Under the pieces are notes generated by a model. It saw only the letters and a program-made list of their open reading frames with translations. It made no database searches and was not told the DNA's origin. DNA of 64,000 nt, taken from positions 1 through 64,000 of the forward strand of contig QCGD01000004.1 in NCBI GenBank assembly GCA_003280025.1. Direction: 5' to 3'. This document shows, one piece after another, positions 16,693 through 27,292 of this stretch (the stretch's first letter is position 1; each line of letters opens with the position of its first letter). The translations under genes and the position numbers were made by a program. The stretch comes from Prochlorococcus sp. AG-363-P06 (GTDB lineage Bacteria > Cyanobacteriota > Cyanobacteriia > PCC-6307 > Cyanobiaceae).

Positions 16693-17292
16693 ATGGAAGA
16701 GAATACAGACTCTAATGAAGAAGTTAATAATAAAAAATCTGATAAAGGAAGGAATACTCCTATTAAAGTTGATGAAAATCGATCCGAATCAAAAGAAATT
16801 AAAACAGATTCTAATAGAAAAGTTTTAGATGAAAATAAAATATCTACTGAAAAAAATATAGATTCAAAAAAAAATAACAAAAAGGACATTGCTTCATTAG
16901 ATACAAATGAATTACCTCAAAAAAAAGCAATCCCAATTGAAAAGAAACCTTTTCAAGAATTTGTTAAGGCGCATTTAATACCCTCTATAGAAAAAGAATT
17001 TATGCAAAGAGGTTTTGAAGTAGAGGTAATTACTTTCAAAAACACCTTAAGACCAATTGCAGAGGATAAATGCTGGGTAATTAATTGTGTTATTAAAGAT
17101 ACTTGCAATTTTTGGTTATCATTTGAGAAAGAGGATATAAGCTCTTCAAAAAGTATTTCTTTATCAAAACCTAATCATAAACCTAGCATTATTGAATCAT
17201 TTCTAATTGATGAGAGAAGAATAACCCTAGGATTAATAATATCAAGAATATTGCAGAGAATAAATGGGCAAAAGCTATTAGGAGTTAATTGA
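16693..17292 (+). CDS. DUF2996 protein
   Basis: The 199-residue product has a disordered charged N-terminus of about 80 residues, then the DUF2996 domain: KPFQEFVKAHLIPSIEKEF at its start and a strongly conserved end (IESFLIDERRITLGLI, then RINGQKLLGVN). The family is restricted to cyanobacteria and plastids; work on homologues links it to photosystem II or thylakoid complex assembly, which I treat as tentative. It lies just upstream of acsF. Confidence 0.75.
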   Translation: MEENTDSNEEVNNKKSDKGRNTPIKVDENRSESKEIKTDSNRKVLDENKISTEKNIDSKKNNKKDIASLDTNELPQKKAIPIEKKPFQEFVKAHLIPSIEKEFMQRGFEVEVITFKNTLRPIAEDKCWVINCVIKDTCNFWLSFEKEDISSSKSISLSKPNHKPSIIESFLIDERRITLGLIISRILQRINGQKLLGVN

Positions 17293-17375
17293 TAATAAAA
17301 AGAATGACACCTAGTTAACTTTTCCCTCGAAAATACAGATAATAGTAAATAATAGTAATAACAAATAATATAAAG

Positions 17376-18548
17376 ATGTCTCAGTCAACTATTGAATCTA
17401 AAAATAAAAAAGAAGTAAATAATGGAAAGGTACCCGCCAAGGAAACAATTTTGTCCCCAAGGTTCTATACAACAGACTTTGAGGCAATGGAAAATATGGA
17501 TTTATCCATAAATGAGGAAGAATTGGAAGCCATATGTGAAGAATTTAGGAAAGACTACAATAGGCATCATTTTGTAAGGAATAGTGAATTTGATGGAGCT
17601 GCAGAAAAACTAGATCCTGAGACAAGAGAACTTTTTGTTGATTTTCTCGAGGGCAGTTGTACATCAGAATTTTCAGGTTTTCTACTTTATAAGGAACTTA
17701 GCAAGAGGATTAAAGCCAAAAATCCTCTTCTTGCTGAATGTTTTGCTCATATGGCCAGAGACGAAGCTAGACATGCAGGCTTCTTGAATAAATCAATGAG
17801 TGACTTTGGATTACAGTTAGACTTAGGATTCTTAACAGCCAATAAAGATTACACTTATTTCCCACCAAGAAGTATTTTTTACGCTACATATTTATCTGAA
17901 AAAATAGGTTATTGGAGATACATAGCAATTTATAGACATCTTGAAAAGAATCCAGATAGCAAGATATTTCCTCTATTTAATTACTTTGAAAATTGGTGTC
18001 AAGATGAAAATAGACATGGTGATTTCTTTGATGCACTGATGAAAGCACAACCACGAACTGTTAAATCTCTAAGTCAAAAAATCACCATAGGGGGCTCTAC
18101 CTTTACACATCCACTATTTGACTATTTTCATAGATTCAGATACTTTTTGAACAATCTTCCATTAACATCAAAATTATGGTCAAGGTTTTTCCTACTGGCT
18201 GTTTTTGCCACTATGTACGCTAGGGATTTGGGAGTTAAAAAAGATTTCTACAGTTCTTTAGGTTTAGATGCTAGAGATTACGACCAGTATGTTATTAATA
18301 AAACCAATGAAACTTCTGCTAGAGTCTTTCCTGTAGTATTAAATGTATATGATAAATCTTTTTATGGAAGACTAGATAAAATAGTTGAAAATAATAAGGT
18401 CCTTTCTGAAATTGAAAACAGCAATGGTAATAAATTATCCAAAACATTAAAAAAATTACCTACCTATTTATCAAACGGTTACGAGCTTTTAAGACTATAC
18501 TTATTAAAACCTCTGGAAAGTTCAGATTTTCAACCAACAATTAGATAA
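17376..18548 (+). CDS. acsF: Mg-protoporphyrin IX monomethyl ester oxidative cyclase (aerobic)
   Basis: The 390-residue di-iron enzyme forms the fifth (isocyclic) ring of chlorophyll, using oxygen, to give protochlorophyllide precursors. Iron-ligand motifs [10 protein letters not shown] (near 126-136) and [11 protein letters not shown] (near 208-218) are present, and the earlier Glu ligand is in [12 protein letters not shown]. Length matches other cyanobacterial AcsF/CycI. It works one step after ChlM and downstream of magnesium chelatase, whose H subunit is at 31.5 kb. The gene precedes tldD by 35 bases. Confidence 0.96.
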   Translation: MSQSTIESKNKKEVNNGKVPAKETILSPRFYTTDFEAMENMDLSINEEELEAICEEFRKDYNRHHFVRNSEFDGAAEKLDPETRELFVDFLEGSCTSEFSGFLLYKELSKRIKAKNPLLAECFAHMARDEARHAGFLNKSMSDFGLQLDLGFLTANKDYTYFPPRSIFYATYLSEKIGYWRYIAIYRHLEKNPDSKIFPLFNYFENWCQDENRHGDFFDALMKAQPRTVKSLSQKITIGGSTFTHPLFDYFHRFRYFLNNLPLTSKLWSRFFLLAVFATMYARDLGVKKDFYSSLGLDARDYDQYVINKTNETSARVFPVVLNVYDKSFYGRLDKIVENNKVLSEIENSNGNKLSKTLKKLPTYLSNGYELLRLYLLKPLESSDFQPTIR

Positions 18549-18583
18549 TCTTTCTGTAAAAGAGAAAAATTTAAAAAATTCAA

Positions 18584-20005
18584 ATGCTTTCTTCAAAAAT
18601 TAAATATTGTGATGTTGAATTTGGTAAATGCAATAAAGAATTATTAGAAGAAGTAATTTCTTATGGAATTTCGCTTGGAGCAGATTTTGTAGAAATTTTT
18701 TTAGAAAATAGTGACAACTCAACTATACTTGCAGAAGAAGATTGCATAACTAGCGTAAGCCCATCATTTGGCAAAGGAGCTGGAATTAGAATTTTTAAAG
18801 ATAAAAGAGATGGTTTTGTAAGTACTAATGATTTAACAAAAAAAGGATTAATGGGATCAGTATCTCAGGCAATAGAGATGTTAGATATTTCAGATAAAAA
18901 GAATAAAGAACTATTTAGAGGTTTTAACGAACTTAAAGATTATACTGCTTCAAAAAAAACTTGGATTGATGAAATACCAACAATTAATGAAATAAGTGAA
19001 AAATTAATCCAAAGCACAAACTCTCTAAAAAAAAATAAAATAATTGTAAGGAAAGGAAGCTACTCAAGAAATTGGCAAGAAGTAATCATAGCTTCTAGTG
19101 ACGGAACATATGCTACTGATATTAGATTGCATCAAACAGTTGGTCTAAATGTAATAGCTAGTGATGCCCAATACAGGTCAAATGGGAGTAGAAGATTTGG
19201 ATCGTCAGGTATGCCTAATGAATTTAGATTATGGAATCATGAAAAAGCTGCTAATGAAGTTTATGAAAGTTCAATGAATATGTTATATGCAGATTACGTA
19301 GAAGCTGGACAGATGCCAGTTGTACTAGCTAATAAATTTGGTGGTGTTATATTTCATGAAGCATGCGGTCATTTACTTGAAACTACGCAAATAGAAAGGG
19401 GAACAACTCCATTTAAAGATAAATTAAATCAGAAAATTGCTCACGAATCTTTAACTGCTATTGATGAAGGAATTTCCGCCGGATCATTTGGCTCTCTTTC
19501 TGTGGATGATGAAGGAATGGAACCAGAGAAATCAATACTTATAAAAGATGGAGTTTTAAAAAAGTTTATATCTGATAGAGCTGGGGAGTTAAGAACTGGC
19601 CACAAAAGAACAGGTAGTGGAAGAAGACAAAATTACTCATTTGCCGCAGCCTCAAGGATGAGAAATACCTTCATAGCAAAAGGAGAATACTCTAAAGAAG
19701 AATTGATAAATAGTATTAGTGATGGTCTTTACTGTAAATCAATGGGAGGAGGAAGCGTAGGAGCTACGGGACAATTCAATTTTGCCGTAGAAGAAGGTTA
19801 CTTAATTAAAAATGGAAAATTGACTAAACCAGTAAAGGGTGCAACATTAATTGGTGATGCCAAAGAAGTTATGCCAAAAATATCTATGTGCGGTAATGAC
19901 TTAGAACTCGCACCTGGGTTTTGTGGGTCTATAAGTGGAAGTGTAAATGTAACGGTAGGTCAACCTCATATAAAGGTTGATTCAATCACTGTTGGAGGAA
20001 GATAA
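18584..20005 (+). CDS. tldD: TldD metalloprotease subunit
   Basis: The 473-residue product carries the HExxxH zinc motif (VIFHEACGHLLET, near residues 258-270) and the downstream glycine-rich end (GSISGSVNVTVGQP). TldD forms a heterodimer with TldE/PmbA that trims unfolded peptides and matures peptide antibiotics or antitoxin products in other bacteria. The partner gene starts four bases after the stop. The pair is conserved in cyanobacteria; the local substrate is unknown. Confidence 0.95.
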   Translation: MLSSKIKYCDVEFGKCNKELLEEVISYGISLGADFVEIFLENSDNSTILAEEDCITSVSPSFGKGAGIRIFKDKRDGFVSTNDLTKKGLMGSVSQAIEMLDISDKKNKELFRGFNELKDYTASKKTWIDEIPTINEISEKLIQSTNSLKKNKIIVRKGSYSRNWQEVIIASSDGTYATDIRLHQTVGLNVIASDAQYRSNGSRRFGSSGMPNEFRLWNHEKAANEVYESSMNMLYADYVEAGQMPVVLANKFGGVIFHEACGHLLETTQIERGTTPFKDKLNQKIAHESLTAIDEGISAGSFGSLSVDDEGMEPEKSILIKDGVLKKFISDRAGELRTGHKRTGSGRRQNYSFAAASRMRNTFIAKGEYSKEELINSISDGLYCKSMGGGSVGATGQFNFAVEEGYLIKNGKLTKPVKGATLIGDAKEVMPKISMCGNDLELAPGFCGSISGSVNVTVGQPHIKVDSITVGGR

Positions 20006-20009
20006 GACC

Positions 20010-21362
20010 ATGAAAGCAAAAGAGATAACAAATAAAATCTCGAAATCAGCAGAGTCTTTAAATCTTAAAAAATGGGATTTTGGAGCAAGTTTTTCTAACG
20101 ACTATTCTGTACAAGTAGATAAAGGCATAGCGAAACAATTAAAGGCCTCACAAAAACAAGTTTTAACTATAAGAGTTTGGAATAATTCTAATTTAGTTGG
20201 TATTACTACAACAAGCGATATAAGTGAGTCAGGAATTTACAAGGCACTTAAACAAGCAAATATCGCATCGGAATTTGGTAATAAGAAAGAAACTACTGAT
20301 TTTTCACCTTTAGCAAAAGAACCTATTCAAGTTCAAGAAGTTAGGAAAATTAATCCCGTAGGAATAAAAAAATTACTAAAAGTTCTTAGAGAAGCTGAAC
20401 TAAAACTTTTAGATAGTCATGAAGCTATTACTTCGATTCCTTACAACGGTTTATCGGAAAGCTTCTATGAAATAATCTATGCCAATAGTGACGGTGCGTT
20501 TAGAAATTATTCTAAAAGTCAGGCTGCATTATATTTATATGCAAGAGCTGAAGAAAAAGATAAGAAACCTCGTAGTTCAGGTTCTGTTAAACTTGGATAT
20601 GGAGTTGATGATATAGATATTGAATCATGCATTAAAGAGGCCTCAAATAAAACAATTGCTCATCTAAACTATTCCACAATTAAAACGGATAAATATTTAA
20701 TTTGTTTTTCCCCTGAGGCATTTTTAACCATAATTAATGCCTTTAGTTCAATATTTAATGCAAGAAATATTATCGATGGAGTGAGTTTATCCAATAAAAA
20801 TTCAATTGGAGAACAACTATCAACTGAAGCACTCAATATTTATGATGACGGACTTAATGAGAAGAATATAACCTCGGCGCCATTTGATGGTGAAGGAACT
20901 CCTACAAAGAAATTATGCTTAATTAATAAAGGGAAATTAGAAAACTTTTTACATTCAGAATCAACGGCAAGAATCTTTAAAACAATTCCTACTGGTCATG
21001 CAGGACTAGGATCTAAAGTATCAGTATCTCCTGATTGGTTAGTTGTTAAAAGATCTGATGAATGTACTAATCTAAAAAATTACCTAACCCATTCTAATTA
21101 CGAAGGTGAATATGTTTACATAGAAGAATTAAATGCTATCCATGCTGGTGTCAGAGCAAGTCAAGGTTCGTTTTCACTTCCATTTGAAGGATGGTTATGT
21201 AATAAAGGTATAAAGAGTTCAATCGAATCAGCAACTGTTGCAGGAGATATTAAATACCTTTTGAAAAATATAGTAAATATTGAAATGCAGGAAGAGCTAA
21301 CCACTAATGGTATTTCTCCACATGTTTGGGTTAATGAATTATCAATAACTGGTGACGCGTGA
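20010..21362 (+). CDS. pmbA: TldE/PmbA, partner of TldD
   Basis: I use ATG 20010, preceded by GGAGGAAG, rather than the in-frame TTG 33 bases earlier. The 450-residue product belongs to the same family as TldD but lacks the HExxxH motif, as TldE subunits do. It overlaps the fmt start by four bases (GTGA), giving a tldD-pmbA-fmt operon. Confidence 0.93.
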   Translation: MKAKEITNKISKSAESLNLKKWDFGASFSNDYSVQVDKGIAKQLKASQKQVLTIRVWNNSNLVGITTTSDISESGIYKALKQANIASEFGNKKETTDFSPLAKEPIQVQEVRKINPVGIKKLLKVLREAELKLLDSHEAITSIPYNGLSESFYEIIYANSDGAFRNYSKSQAALYLYARAEEKDKKPRSSGSVKLGYGVDDIDIESCIKEASNKTIAHLNYSTIKTDKYLICFSPEAFLTIINAFSSIFNARNIIDGVSLSNKNSIGEQLSTEALNIYDDGLNEKNITSAPFDGEGTPTKKLCLINKGKLENFLHSESTARIFKTIPTGHAGLGSKVSVSPDWLVVKRSDECTNLKNYLTHSNYEGEYVYIEELNAIHAGVRASQGSFSLPFEGWLCNKGIKSSIESATVAGDIKYLLKNIVNIEMQEELTTNGISPHVWVNELSITGDA

Positions 21363-22345
21363 GAATAATATTTTGGGGGACACCTGAATACTCAGTTGCA
21401 AGCCTTAATATTTTAAATAAATCTGATCATGAAGTAATCGCTGTTATAAGTCAACCTGATAAAAAAAGATCAAGAGGGAAAAAGCTGGTTTCTTCTCCTG
21501 TTAAGGCATTTGCAAATAATGAAAAAATACCAGTTCTCACTCCAAAAATAATTAAAGGGAATAATGATTTTATAAATGAACTAAAATCTCTTTATTGCGA
21601 TCTATTTATTGTAATCGCTTATGGAAAGATTTTACCAAAAGAAATATTAGAAATACCTAAATATGGTTGTTGGAATGCTCATGCATCACTACTTCCAACA
21701 TGGAGAGGTGCGGCACCCATTCAATGGTCCTTATTGGAAGGGGATGATTTCAGTGGCGTCGGCATTATGCAAATGGAAGAAGGACTTGATACTGGAGATC
21801 TATTACTGGAAAAGAAAATTAAAATTGAAGATGAAGATCATTTAATATCATTAAGTGAAAAATTAAGTAATTTATCAGCAAAATTATTTATGGAAGCTAT
21901 ATCTAAACTTGAAATAAATATGGATAAAAATATAAACTCTTTTTTAACTAAACAGAAAAGTCTTGGTAGAAAAATTAAATATGCAAGAATGATAAATAAG
22001 GAAGACTATAAAATAGATTGGGAAAAGAATCCTATTGAAATTTCCCGAAAAATTAAAGGACTATATCCACGCGCAAATACAAATTTTAGAGGTAAAAATC
22101 TAAAAATAATAAAAATTAGAATTTTAAGAGGTTCTGAATTTCCTAATAAAAACAATAATCTTAATAGTGACCTCTTAAAACCAGGAACTATTATTGGCGT
22201 TATAGAAAATGAAGGTATAGTTATCTCAACAAAAACTAACCCAATAATTTTGTTAGAAGCAAAGCTTGAAGGCAAGAACATCTCTAGCAAAATGCAGCTC
22301 ATACAACAATTACAGCCGATAGTAGGTGAAAAGTTTTCAGATTAA
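21359..22345 (+). CDS. fmt: Methionyl-tRNA formyltransferase
   Basis: The 328-residue enzyme formylates initiator Met-tRNA, using 10-formyl-tetrahydrofolate. The catalytic region SLLPTWRGAAPIQW and the preceding NAHA (Asn and His of the active site) are present, followed by the D of EGLDTGD. It starts with GTG overlapping the pmbA stop. The matching initiator tRNA gene lies at 45192-45268. Its end overlaps the convergent terC gene by four bases. Confidence 0.96.
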   Translation: MRIIFWGTPEYSVASLNILNKSDHEVIAVISQPDKKRSRGKKLVSSPVKAFANNEKIPVLTPKIIKGNNDFINELKSLYCDLFIVIAYGKILPKEILEIPKYGCWNAHASLLPTWRGAAPIQWSLLEGDDFSGVGIMQMEEGLDTGDLLLEKKIKIEDEDHLISLSEKLSNLSAKLFMEAISKLEINMDKNINSFLTKQKSLGRKIKYARMINKEDYKIDWEKNPIEISRKIKGLYPRANTNFRGKNLKIIKIRILRGSEFPNKNNNLNSDLLKPGTIIGVIENEGIVISTKTNPIILLEAKLEGKNISSKMQLIQQLQPIVGEKFSD

Positions 22346-23052
22346 GTATTAGATTCTTTTCTAGAGAAACCCCAAATGAAAGCGAATAGAATCAAAATGT
22401 AAAAATAGTAATCTGGAAGAATTGATTCTTTAATTAAAGTGTTTAGAAGAAGTTTAATCCCAACAATTAAAATTGCTATGTAACCAGCTGTTTCTAGTCT
22501 TGAAAACTTATCTAAGAGTTTTAAAAATATACCTGAGGTAAACCTTAAAGCCAATACACCAATTAATGCTCCAAAAATAATAAGTATGTATTGGTCGCTG
22601 ATCGCTACAGCAGTTGTAATGCTATCAATGGAAAAAGCAAAATCAGTAATTGATAAAAGAGCAACAACTTTTAGAAACTTATATTTATTCTGAATCATAT
22701 TTTTGTCAGATTCAGAATTTTGTAATTCAGGATTAATTAAAACATTTGAAAAGAACAAATATATTAGATATAAACCAGCAAAAATACGAATAAAAATAAA
22801 TTTGAGTAAAAGGTTAGATAATAGAATAAGAAAAATTCTAAATAATAAAGATATAGTTATCCCAATGTTTAATGCTCTAGCTCTTAATTTCGAACTTTCA
22901 AGAGATTTAGCAAGAGAAGCAAGTGCTACTGCATTATCAGCCGATAATAATAATTCTAATGAAATTAATATTGGTAAAAGAGTAAAAATTTCGTACCAAC
23001 TATCTACCTGATCAAGGGTGGGGATAAAAGAATTTATTGCAGCTGAATCCAT
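22342..23052 (-). CDS. TerC-family integral membrane protein
   Basis: The 236-residue protein has seven hydrophobic segments and the TerC signature ELLLSADNAVALASLA in its first third, with the second acidic site near TDFAFSIDSITTAVA. Members export manganese (Alx, MeeF, YkoY) or aid membrane-protein insertion (plant TERC). A metal-export role alongside the Gdt1 pair would fit but is not shown. It is divergent from mfd. Confidence 0.88.
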   Translation of the reverse strand: MDSAAINSFIPTLDQVDSWYEIFTLLPILISLELLLSADNAVALASLAKSLESSKLRARALNIGITISLLFRIFLILLSNLLLKFIFIRIFAGLYLIYLFFSNVLINPELQNSESDKNMIQNKYKFLKVVALLSITDFAFSIDSITTAVAISDQYILIIFGALIGVLALRFTSGIFLKLLDKFSRLETAGYIAILIVGIKLLLNTLIKESILPDYYFYILILFAFIWGFSRKESNT

Positions 23053-23129
23053 TAATTATTATTATTCACAACTTATATAAAACCCAATATAATATAATGC
23101 AAAGTAGGAATCAAGTTAAATAGAAATAA

Positions 23130-26100
23130 ATGAGTTTAAATTCATTAATTAATTATATTTCTAATTCGCAAATTACAGCTGAATTAATAAAAAGAATTAC
23201 ACAATCTAATGAATTAAATATTATTGGATCTAGTAGATATGCCAAGTCTATAATTATAAATAGTATTGCAAAAAAAGAGGGAAAAGATTTATTATTAGTT
23301 TGTCCTAATGTTGAAATTGCATATAAATGGATTGGTTATTTCGAAAGTATTGATAGTAAAAATGTCTTATATTATCCACCGAAAGAAAATCTACCCTATT
23401 CATCAATTAACAAATCAAAAGAAATCGAATATACACAGTTAACTGTTATATCAAAATTAATTAAAAATGAAGGAAAAAATTTAAATATAATTATAACTAC
23501 AGAGAGAGCTCTGCAACCACATTTAATTAATAAAAAGTTATTAATTGATAATAGATTAAACTTAAATAAAGGTAAAGAAATTGAAATTAAAGAATTATCT
23601 AATAGTCTCACATTACTAGGCTATGAGAAGGAAAATGTAACTTCTCTAGAGGGTAAATGGAGTAGAAGAGGTGAGATAATTGATATTTATCCAGTTAATA
23701 ATGAATTACCTATAAGACTTGAATTCTTTGATAACATAATAGAAAAAATAAGAGAATACGACCCATATACTCAAAAAACACTTGATAATATTAATAATAT
23801 TGAGATAATACAGTCTGGAATTAATTTATTAATAAAAGATAAATTAAATAAGTTATCTAAAGACTCAGTATTTAATTCAGAGGATATAAAAAAGAATAAT
23901 CTTGATAGATATTTAGGGATAATAGAAAAAAAACCATCAAATATAATAGATTTCATTAATGAAGATACAATAATTATTATTGATGAACTTGATGAATGCA
24001 TAAAATTTTCAGATAATTGGTACTTAGAAGCTGAAAATAACTTTAATCAATTTAAAGACGAATTAAATGAAAACCTTAAAAATAATAATATCGATGTTGT
24101 AGTACCTCAAAATCTAAACTTGAAATTTAATAATATTTTAAATTCAATAAGAAAATATAATATTATTAATTTATTTGAATTTGAATCAAAAGGTAATATT
24201 AATAATAGTTTTTTATTAAATGATAAAAGATTAAATATTTTCTCTAAAAATATGGGAAAGTTATCAAATAAAATAAATAAACACATAACTAATAAAGAAA
24301 AAGTCTGGATATTATCTGCACAACCATTAAGAACTAGGACGTTGCTATTCGAGCATGAATGTAATACAAATTGCTTAGAAAACCCTGATGATATTGACGA
24401 AGCCTATAAATCAATTAATAATTTAACACCATTAATTGTAAAGAATAAGAATAATTATGAAATTGAGGGTTTTTATTTACCAATATGGAAAATAGCATTA
24501 TATACAGACAAAGAATTATTTTCACAACAGTACTTATTTAATAATGTTTTTATTAGGAGGAGAAAAAGGAGTGTAAATTCAAATATCAATGTTAACAAAA
24601 TAAATCCTGGCGATTACATAGTTCACAAAAATCATGGAATAGGAAAATTCCTAAAAATAGAAAAAATAAACATAACTGGCGATTCCAGAGATTACTTAGT
24701 TATTCAATATCAAGATGGGAAGATAAGTGTTGCTGCTGATCAACTTGGAAGTGTAAATAGATATAGATCTAGTGGGAAACTTAAACCAAAAATAAATAAA
24801 TTGGGCGGAACCGAATGGTACAAAATAAAAGAAAAAAATAAGAAACAGATAAAAAAAGTTGCCTTTGACATCTTAAAACTTTATGCAAAGAGAGAAAAAC
24901 TTAAAGGACATATATATCCAGAAGATGGCCCTTGGCAAAAAGAATTAGAAGAATCATTTCCGTATCAACCAACTCCAGATCAACTTTCGGCAGTAAAAGA
25001 AATAAAATCAGATATGGAAAGCGAAAAGCCAATGGACAGATTGGTTTGTGGAGATGTAGGATTTGGCAAGACAGAAGTGGCTATAAGAGCTATTTTCAAA
25101 GCTATTACTTCCGGCAAGCAGGTAATATTACTTGCTCCAACAACGATATTAGCTCAACAACATTGGAGAACTATAAGTAATAGATTTTCTCCGTATCCGA
25201 TAAAAGTTTCATTACTTAATAGATTTAAAAGTAATAATGAAAAGAAAAAAATATATTCTGATTTGAAAAATAAAAATATTGATTTAGTTGTAGCAACTCA
25301 CCAAATTTTGGGAAAAGAAATAGAAATCACAAACTTAGGATTACTCGTGATTGACGAAGAGCAAAGATTTGGAGTAAGGCAAAAAGAAAAAATCAAGAGA
25401 ATAAAAACAAACATCGACGTTCTAAGTCTCTCAGCGACACCAATACCCAGAACCCTTTACATGAGTTTGTCAGGCTTAAGACAAATGAGTTTACTCAATA
25501 CTCCCCCTCCTTCCAGGAGATCTATAAAAACATATTTGTCTGAAATAGATATGGATGTAATAAGAACTGCCATAAGTCAAGAACTTGATAGAGGTGGTCA
25601 AATATTTTACGTTCTTCCTCGGATTGCTGATATTGATCAAGCTGTAAATAAATTAAAAAATATGTTTCCAAATTTAAAATTTATAGTCGCTCATGGACAA
25701 ATGAACGAAACAGAACTAGAGAATGCAATGATTGCATTTAACAATGGTGAAGTTGATCTTTTGATATGTACAACAATTATTGAAAGCGGATTAGACATCC
25801 CAAAAGTAAATACAATAATTATTGAAGATGCTCAAAAATTTGGACTCTCACAACTTTATCAATTAAGAGGAAGAGTTGGCAGAAGCGGAATACAAGCTCA
25901 CGCCTGGTTGTTTTATCCAAATTTGAATAAAATAAATGATGCGGCCAAGCAAAGATTAAAAGCTATCAAAGACTTCTCAGAACTAGGTAGTGGATATCAG
26001 TTAGCAATGAAAGATATGGAAATAAGAGGTGTTGGAAGTTTATTAGGAGAAGAACAAAGTGGAAAAGTTAGCGCTATTGGATATGATCTTTACATCGAAA

Positions 26101-26642
26101 TGCTCCATGAGGCGATCTCAGAAATAAGTGGGCAGGAAATCCCTGAAGTTAATGATACCCAAATTGATCTACCAATAAATGCTTTTATACCAGCGACATG
26201 GATATTAAATAGAGAAGAAAAGCTTGACGCTTATAAGTCAGCAACAGAGTGTTCTAATGATACAGAGCTAACTGAATTAGCTACTGATTGGACAAATAGA
26301 TATGGAACTTTACCTAAACCAGTTGAATCATTAATTTTGTTAATGAAATTAAAGTTACTAGCTAAAAGTTGTGGTTTTAATAAAATAAAACTCAAAAAAC
26401 CAAATATCGTAATAGAAACAAAATTAAAGAAATCTACATATAAATTACTTAAAAAGTCTTTATCAAGTAGTGTTCAAAATAAATTTGATTTCCAAGAAGG
26501 TGATCAATTTTCAAAAATAATTATTAGAGGATTAGGAGTTACTGAGATTCAAAATCAAATTGATAAATTAACTTTATGGTTTGGTTCATTCATAAAAGAA
26601 ATTCATAATTTTAACAACGAATCTCAATTAGAAAAAAAATAA
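23130..26642 (+). CDS. mfd: Transcription-repair coupling factor
   Basis: The 1170-residue protein releases stalled RNA polymerase and recruits UvrA. Visible parts are a UvrB-like N-terminal half with no ATPase motif, and an RNA-polymerase-interaction domain (NPGDYIVHKNHGIGKF, near residue 490). Then comes the translocase with Walker A DVGFGKTE (near 642), the DEEQ box (near 742) and helicase motif VI (QLRGRVGRS), followed by the TRG-like and C-terminal domains. Length is standard. It stands alone with a TATAAT-like AT-rich promoter region. Confidence 0.97.
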   Translation: MSLNSLINYISNSQITAELIKRITQSNELNIIGSSRYAKSIIINSIAKKEGKDLLLVCPNVEIAYKWIGYFESIDSKNVLYYPPKENLPYSSINKSKEIEYTQLTVISKLIKNEGKNLNIIITTERALQPHLINKKLLIDNRLNLNKGKEIEIKELSNSLTLLGYEKENVTSLEGKWSRRGEIIDIYPVNNELPIRLEFFDNIIEKIREYDPYTQKTLDNINNIEIIQSGINLLIKDKLNKLSKDSVFNSEDIKKNNLDRYLGIIEKKPSNIIDFINEDTIIIIDELDECIKFSDNWYLEAENNFNQFKDELNENLKNNNIDVVVPQNLNLKFNNILNSIRKYNIINLFEFESKGNINNSFLLNDKRLNIFSKNMGKLSNKINKHITNKEKVWILSAQPLRTRTLLFEHECNTNCLENPDDIDEAYKSINNLTPLIVKNKNNYEIEGFYLPIWKIALYTDKELFSQQYLFNNVFIRRRKRSVNSNINVNKINPGDYIVHKNHGIGKFLKIEKINITGDSRDYLVIQYQDGKISVAADQLGSVNRYRSSGKLKPKINKLGGTEWYKIKEKNKKQIKKVAFDILKLYAKREKLKGHIYPEDGPWQKELEESFPYQPTPDQLSAVKEIKSDMESEKPMDRLVCGDVGFGKTEVAIRAIFKAITSGKQVILLAPTTILAQQHWRTISNRFSPYPIKVSLLNRFKSNNEKKKIYSDLKNKNIDLVVATHQILGKEIEITNLGLLVIDEEQRFGVRQKEKIKRIKTNIDVLSLSATPIPRTLYMSLSGLRQMSLLNTPPPSRRSIKTYLSEIDMDVIRTAISQELDRGGQIFYVLPRIADIDQAVNKLKNMFPNLKFIVAHGQMNETELENAMIAFNNGEVDLLICTTIIESGLDIPKVNTIIIEDAQKFGLSQLYQLRGRVGRSGIQAHAWLFYPNLNKINDAAKQRLKAIKDFSELGSGYQLAMKDMEIRGVGSLLGEEQSGKVSAIGYDLYIEMLHEAISEISGQEIPEVNDTQIDLPINAFIPATWILNREEKLDAYKSATECSNDTELTELATDWTNRYGTLPKPVESLILLMKLKLLAKSCGFNKIKLKKPNIVIETKLKKSTYKLLKKSLSSSVQNKFDFQEGDQFSKIIIRGLGVTEIQNQIDKLTLWFGSFIKEIHNFNNESQLEKK

Positions 26643-26712
26643 AATATTAAATAAATATTTAAAATTCGCAGAAAAATTTAATTTAAGTTAGTTTATAAAA
26701 AAAATTATTTAT

Positions 26713-26874
26713 ATGGGTGAATATATTGATGTCGGATTACAAAGTTCGATTTTACCTTTTACTTTAATTTTATCTTCATTAGTCTTAGGAGCTTACGCAT
26801 TGTTTGGCGTTGAGACAGAAAATGACGATGATGACTCTGACTCGGGAAGTGGTGGGCTAATGCAACCTATTTGA
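26713..26874 (+). CDS. Single-helix membrane microprotein with acidic tail, 53 aa
   Basis: ATG 26713 to TGA 26872-26874. One membrane helix (SILPFTLILSSLVLGAYALF) is followed by a run of Asp residues and a Gly/Ser end. The regular architecture and intergenic position strongly suggest a real gene. I do not recognise its family; it has the size of a photosynthetic complex accessory subunit. Confidence 0.6.
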   Translation: MGEYIDVGLQSSILPFTLILSSLVLGAYALFGVETENDDDDSDSGSGGLMQPI

Positions 26875-26885
26875 AATTATTTATT

Positions 26886-27245
26886 TTAAAAGTATTTAGA
26901 ATTTTGCCTTAGAACTTTTATTAATCTAGAAAAAGAACCTAGAAATAAAATCAATGAAAGCATTAAAGATATTACAATGGCAATCACTAAAAGTAATTGT
27001 AAAATATAACCAAAAAGATCTATTAATAATAAGAAAGATTTTTCAAAAGTGTTTATGAAATTTTTAAAAAGCAAAGACTTATTAGGAATTAAATAATTCA
27101 AATAAGCTAATATGCAGCTAATAATTAACATATAAAAAGATTCAATTATTAGTTTCTTCTTAGTAGTTTTTTTTGAAGAGAATTTATTTTTGAAGAGATA
27201 TTTATCCGTTTTTTTATTTAAACTTGGTATTTTTAAATCTGCCAT
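26886..27245 (-). CDS. Conserved-looking membrane protein, 119 aa
   Basis: A basic N-terminal 32 residues (many Lys) precede two hydrophobic segments (about 34-50 and 72-105) and a short basic tail. Function unknown. It is the last gene of a minus-strand run that also holds DUF4335 and DUF3038, so it may belong to that operon; a 47-base gap separates them. Confidence 0.55.
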   Translation of the reverse strand: MADLKIPSLNKKTDKYLFKNKFSSKKTTKKKLIIESFYMLIISCILAYLNYLIPNKSLLFKNFINTFEKSFLLLIDLFGYILQLLLVIAIVISLMLSLILFLGSFSRLIKVLRQNSKYF

Positions 27246-27292
27246 ACATTAAACAATAAAAATGAAACTTTAATGATTAAAAAGGAATTATC

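Noticed and set aside
16650-16889. Minus-strand Ser/Phe-rich frame of 79 codons
   Set aside because: Complement of the low-complexity charged N-terminus of the DUF2996 gene; composition is an artefact.
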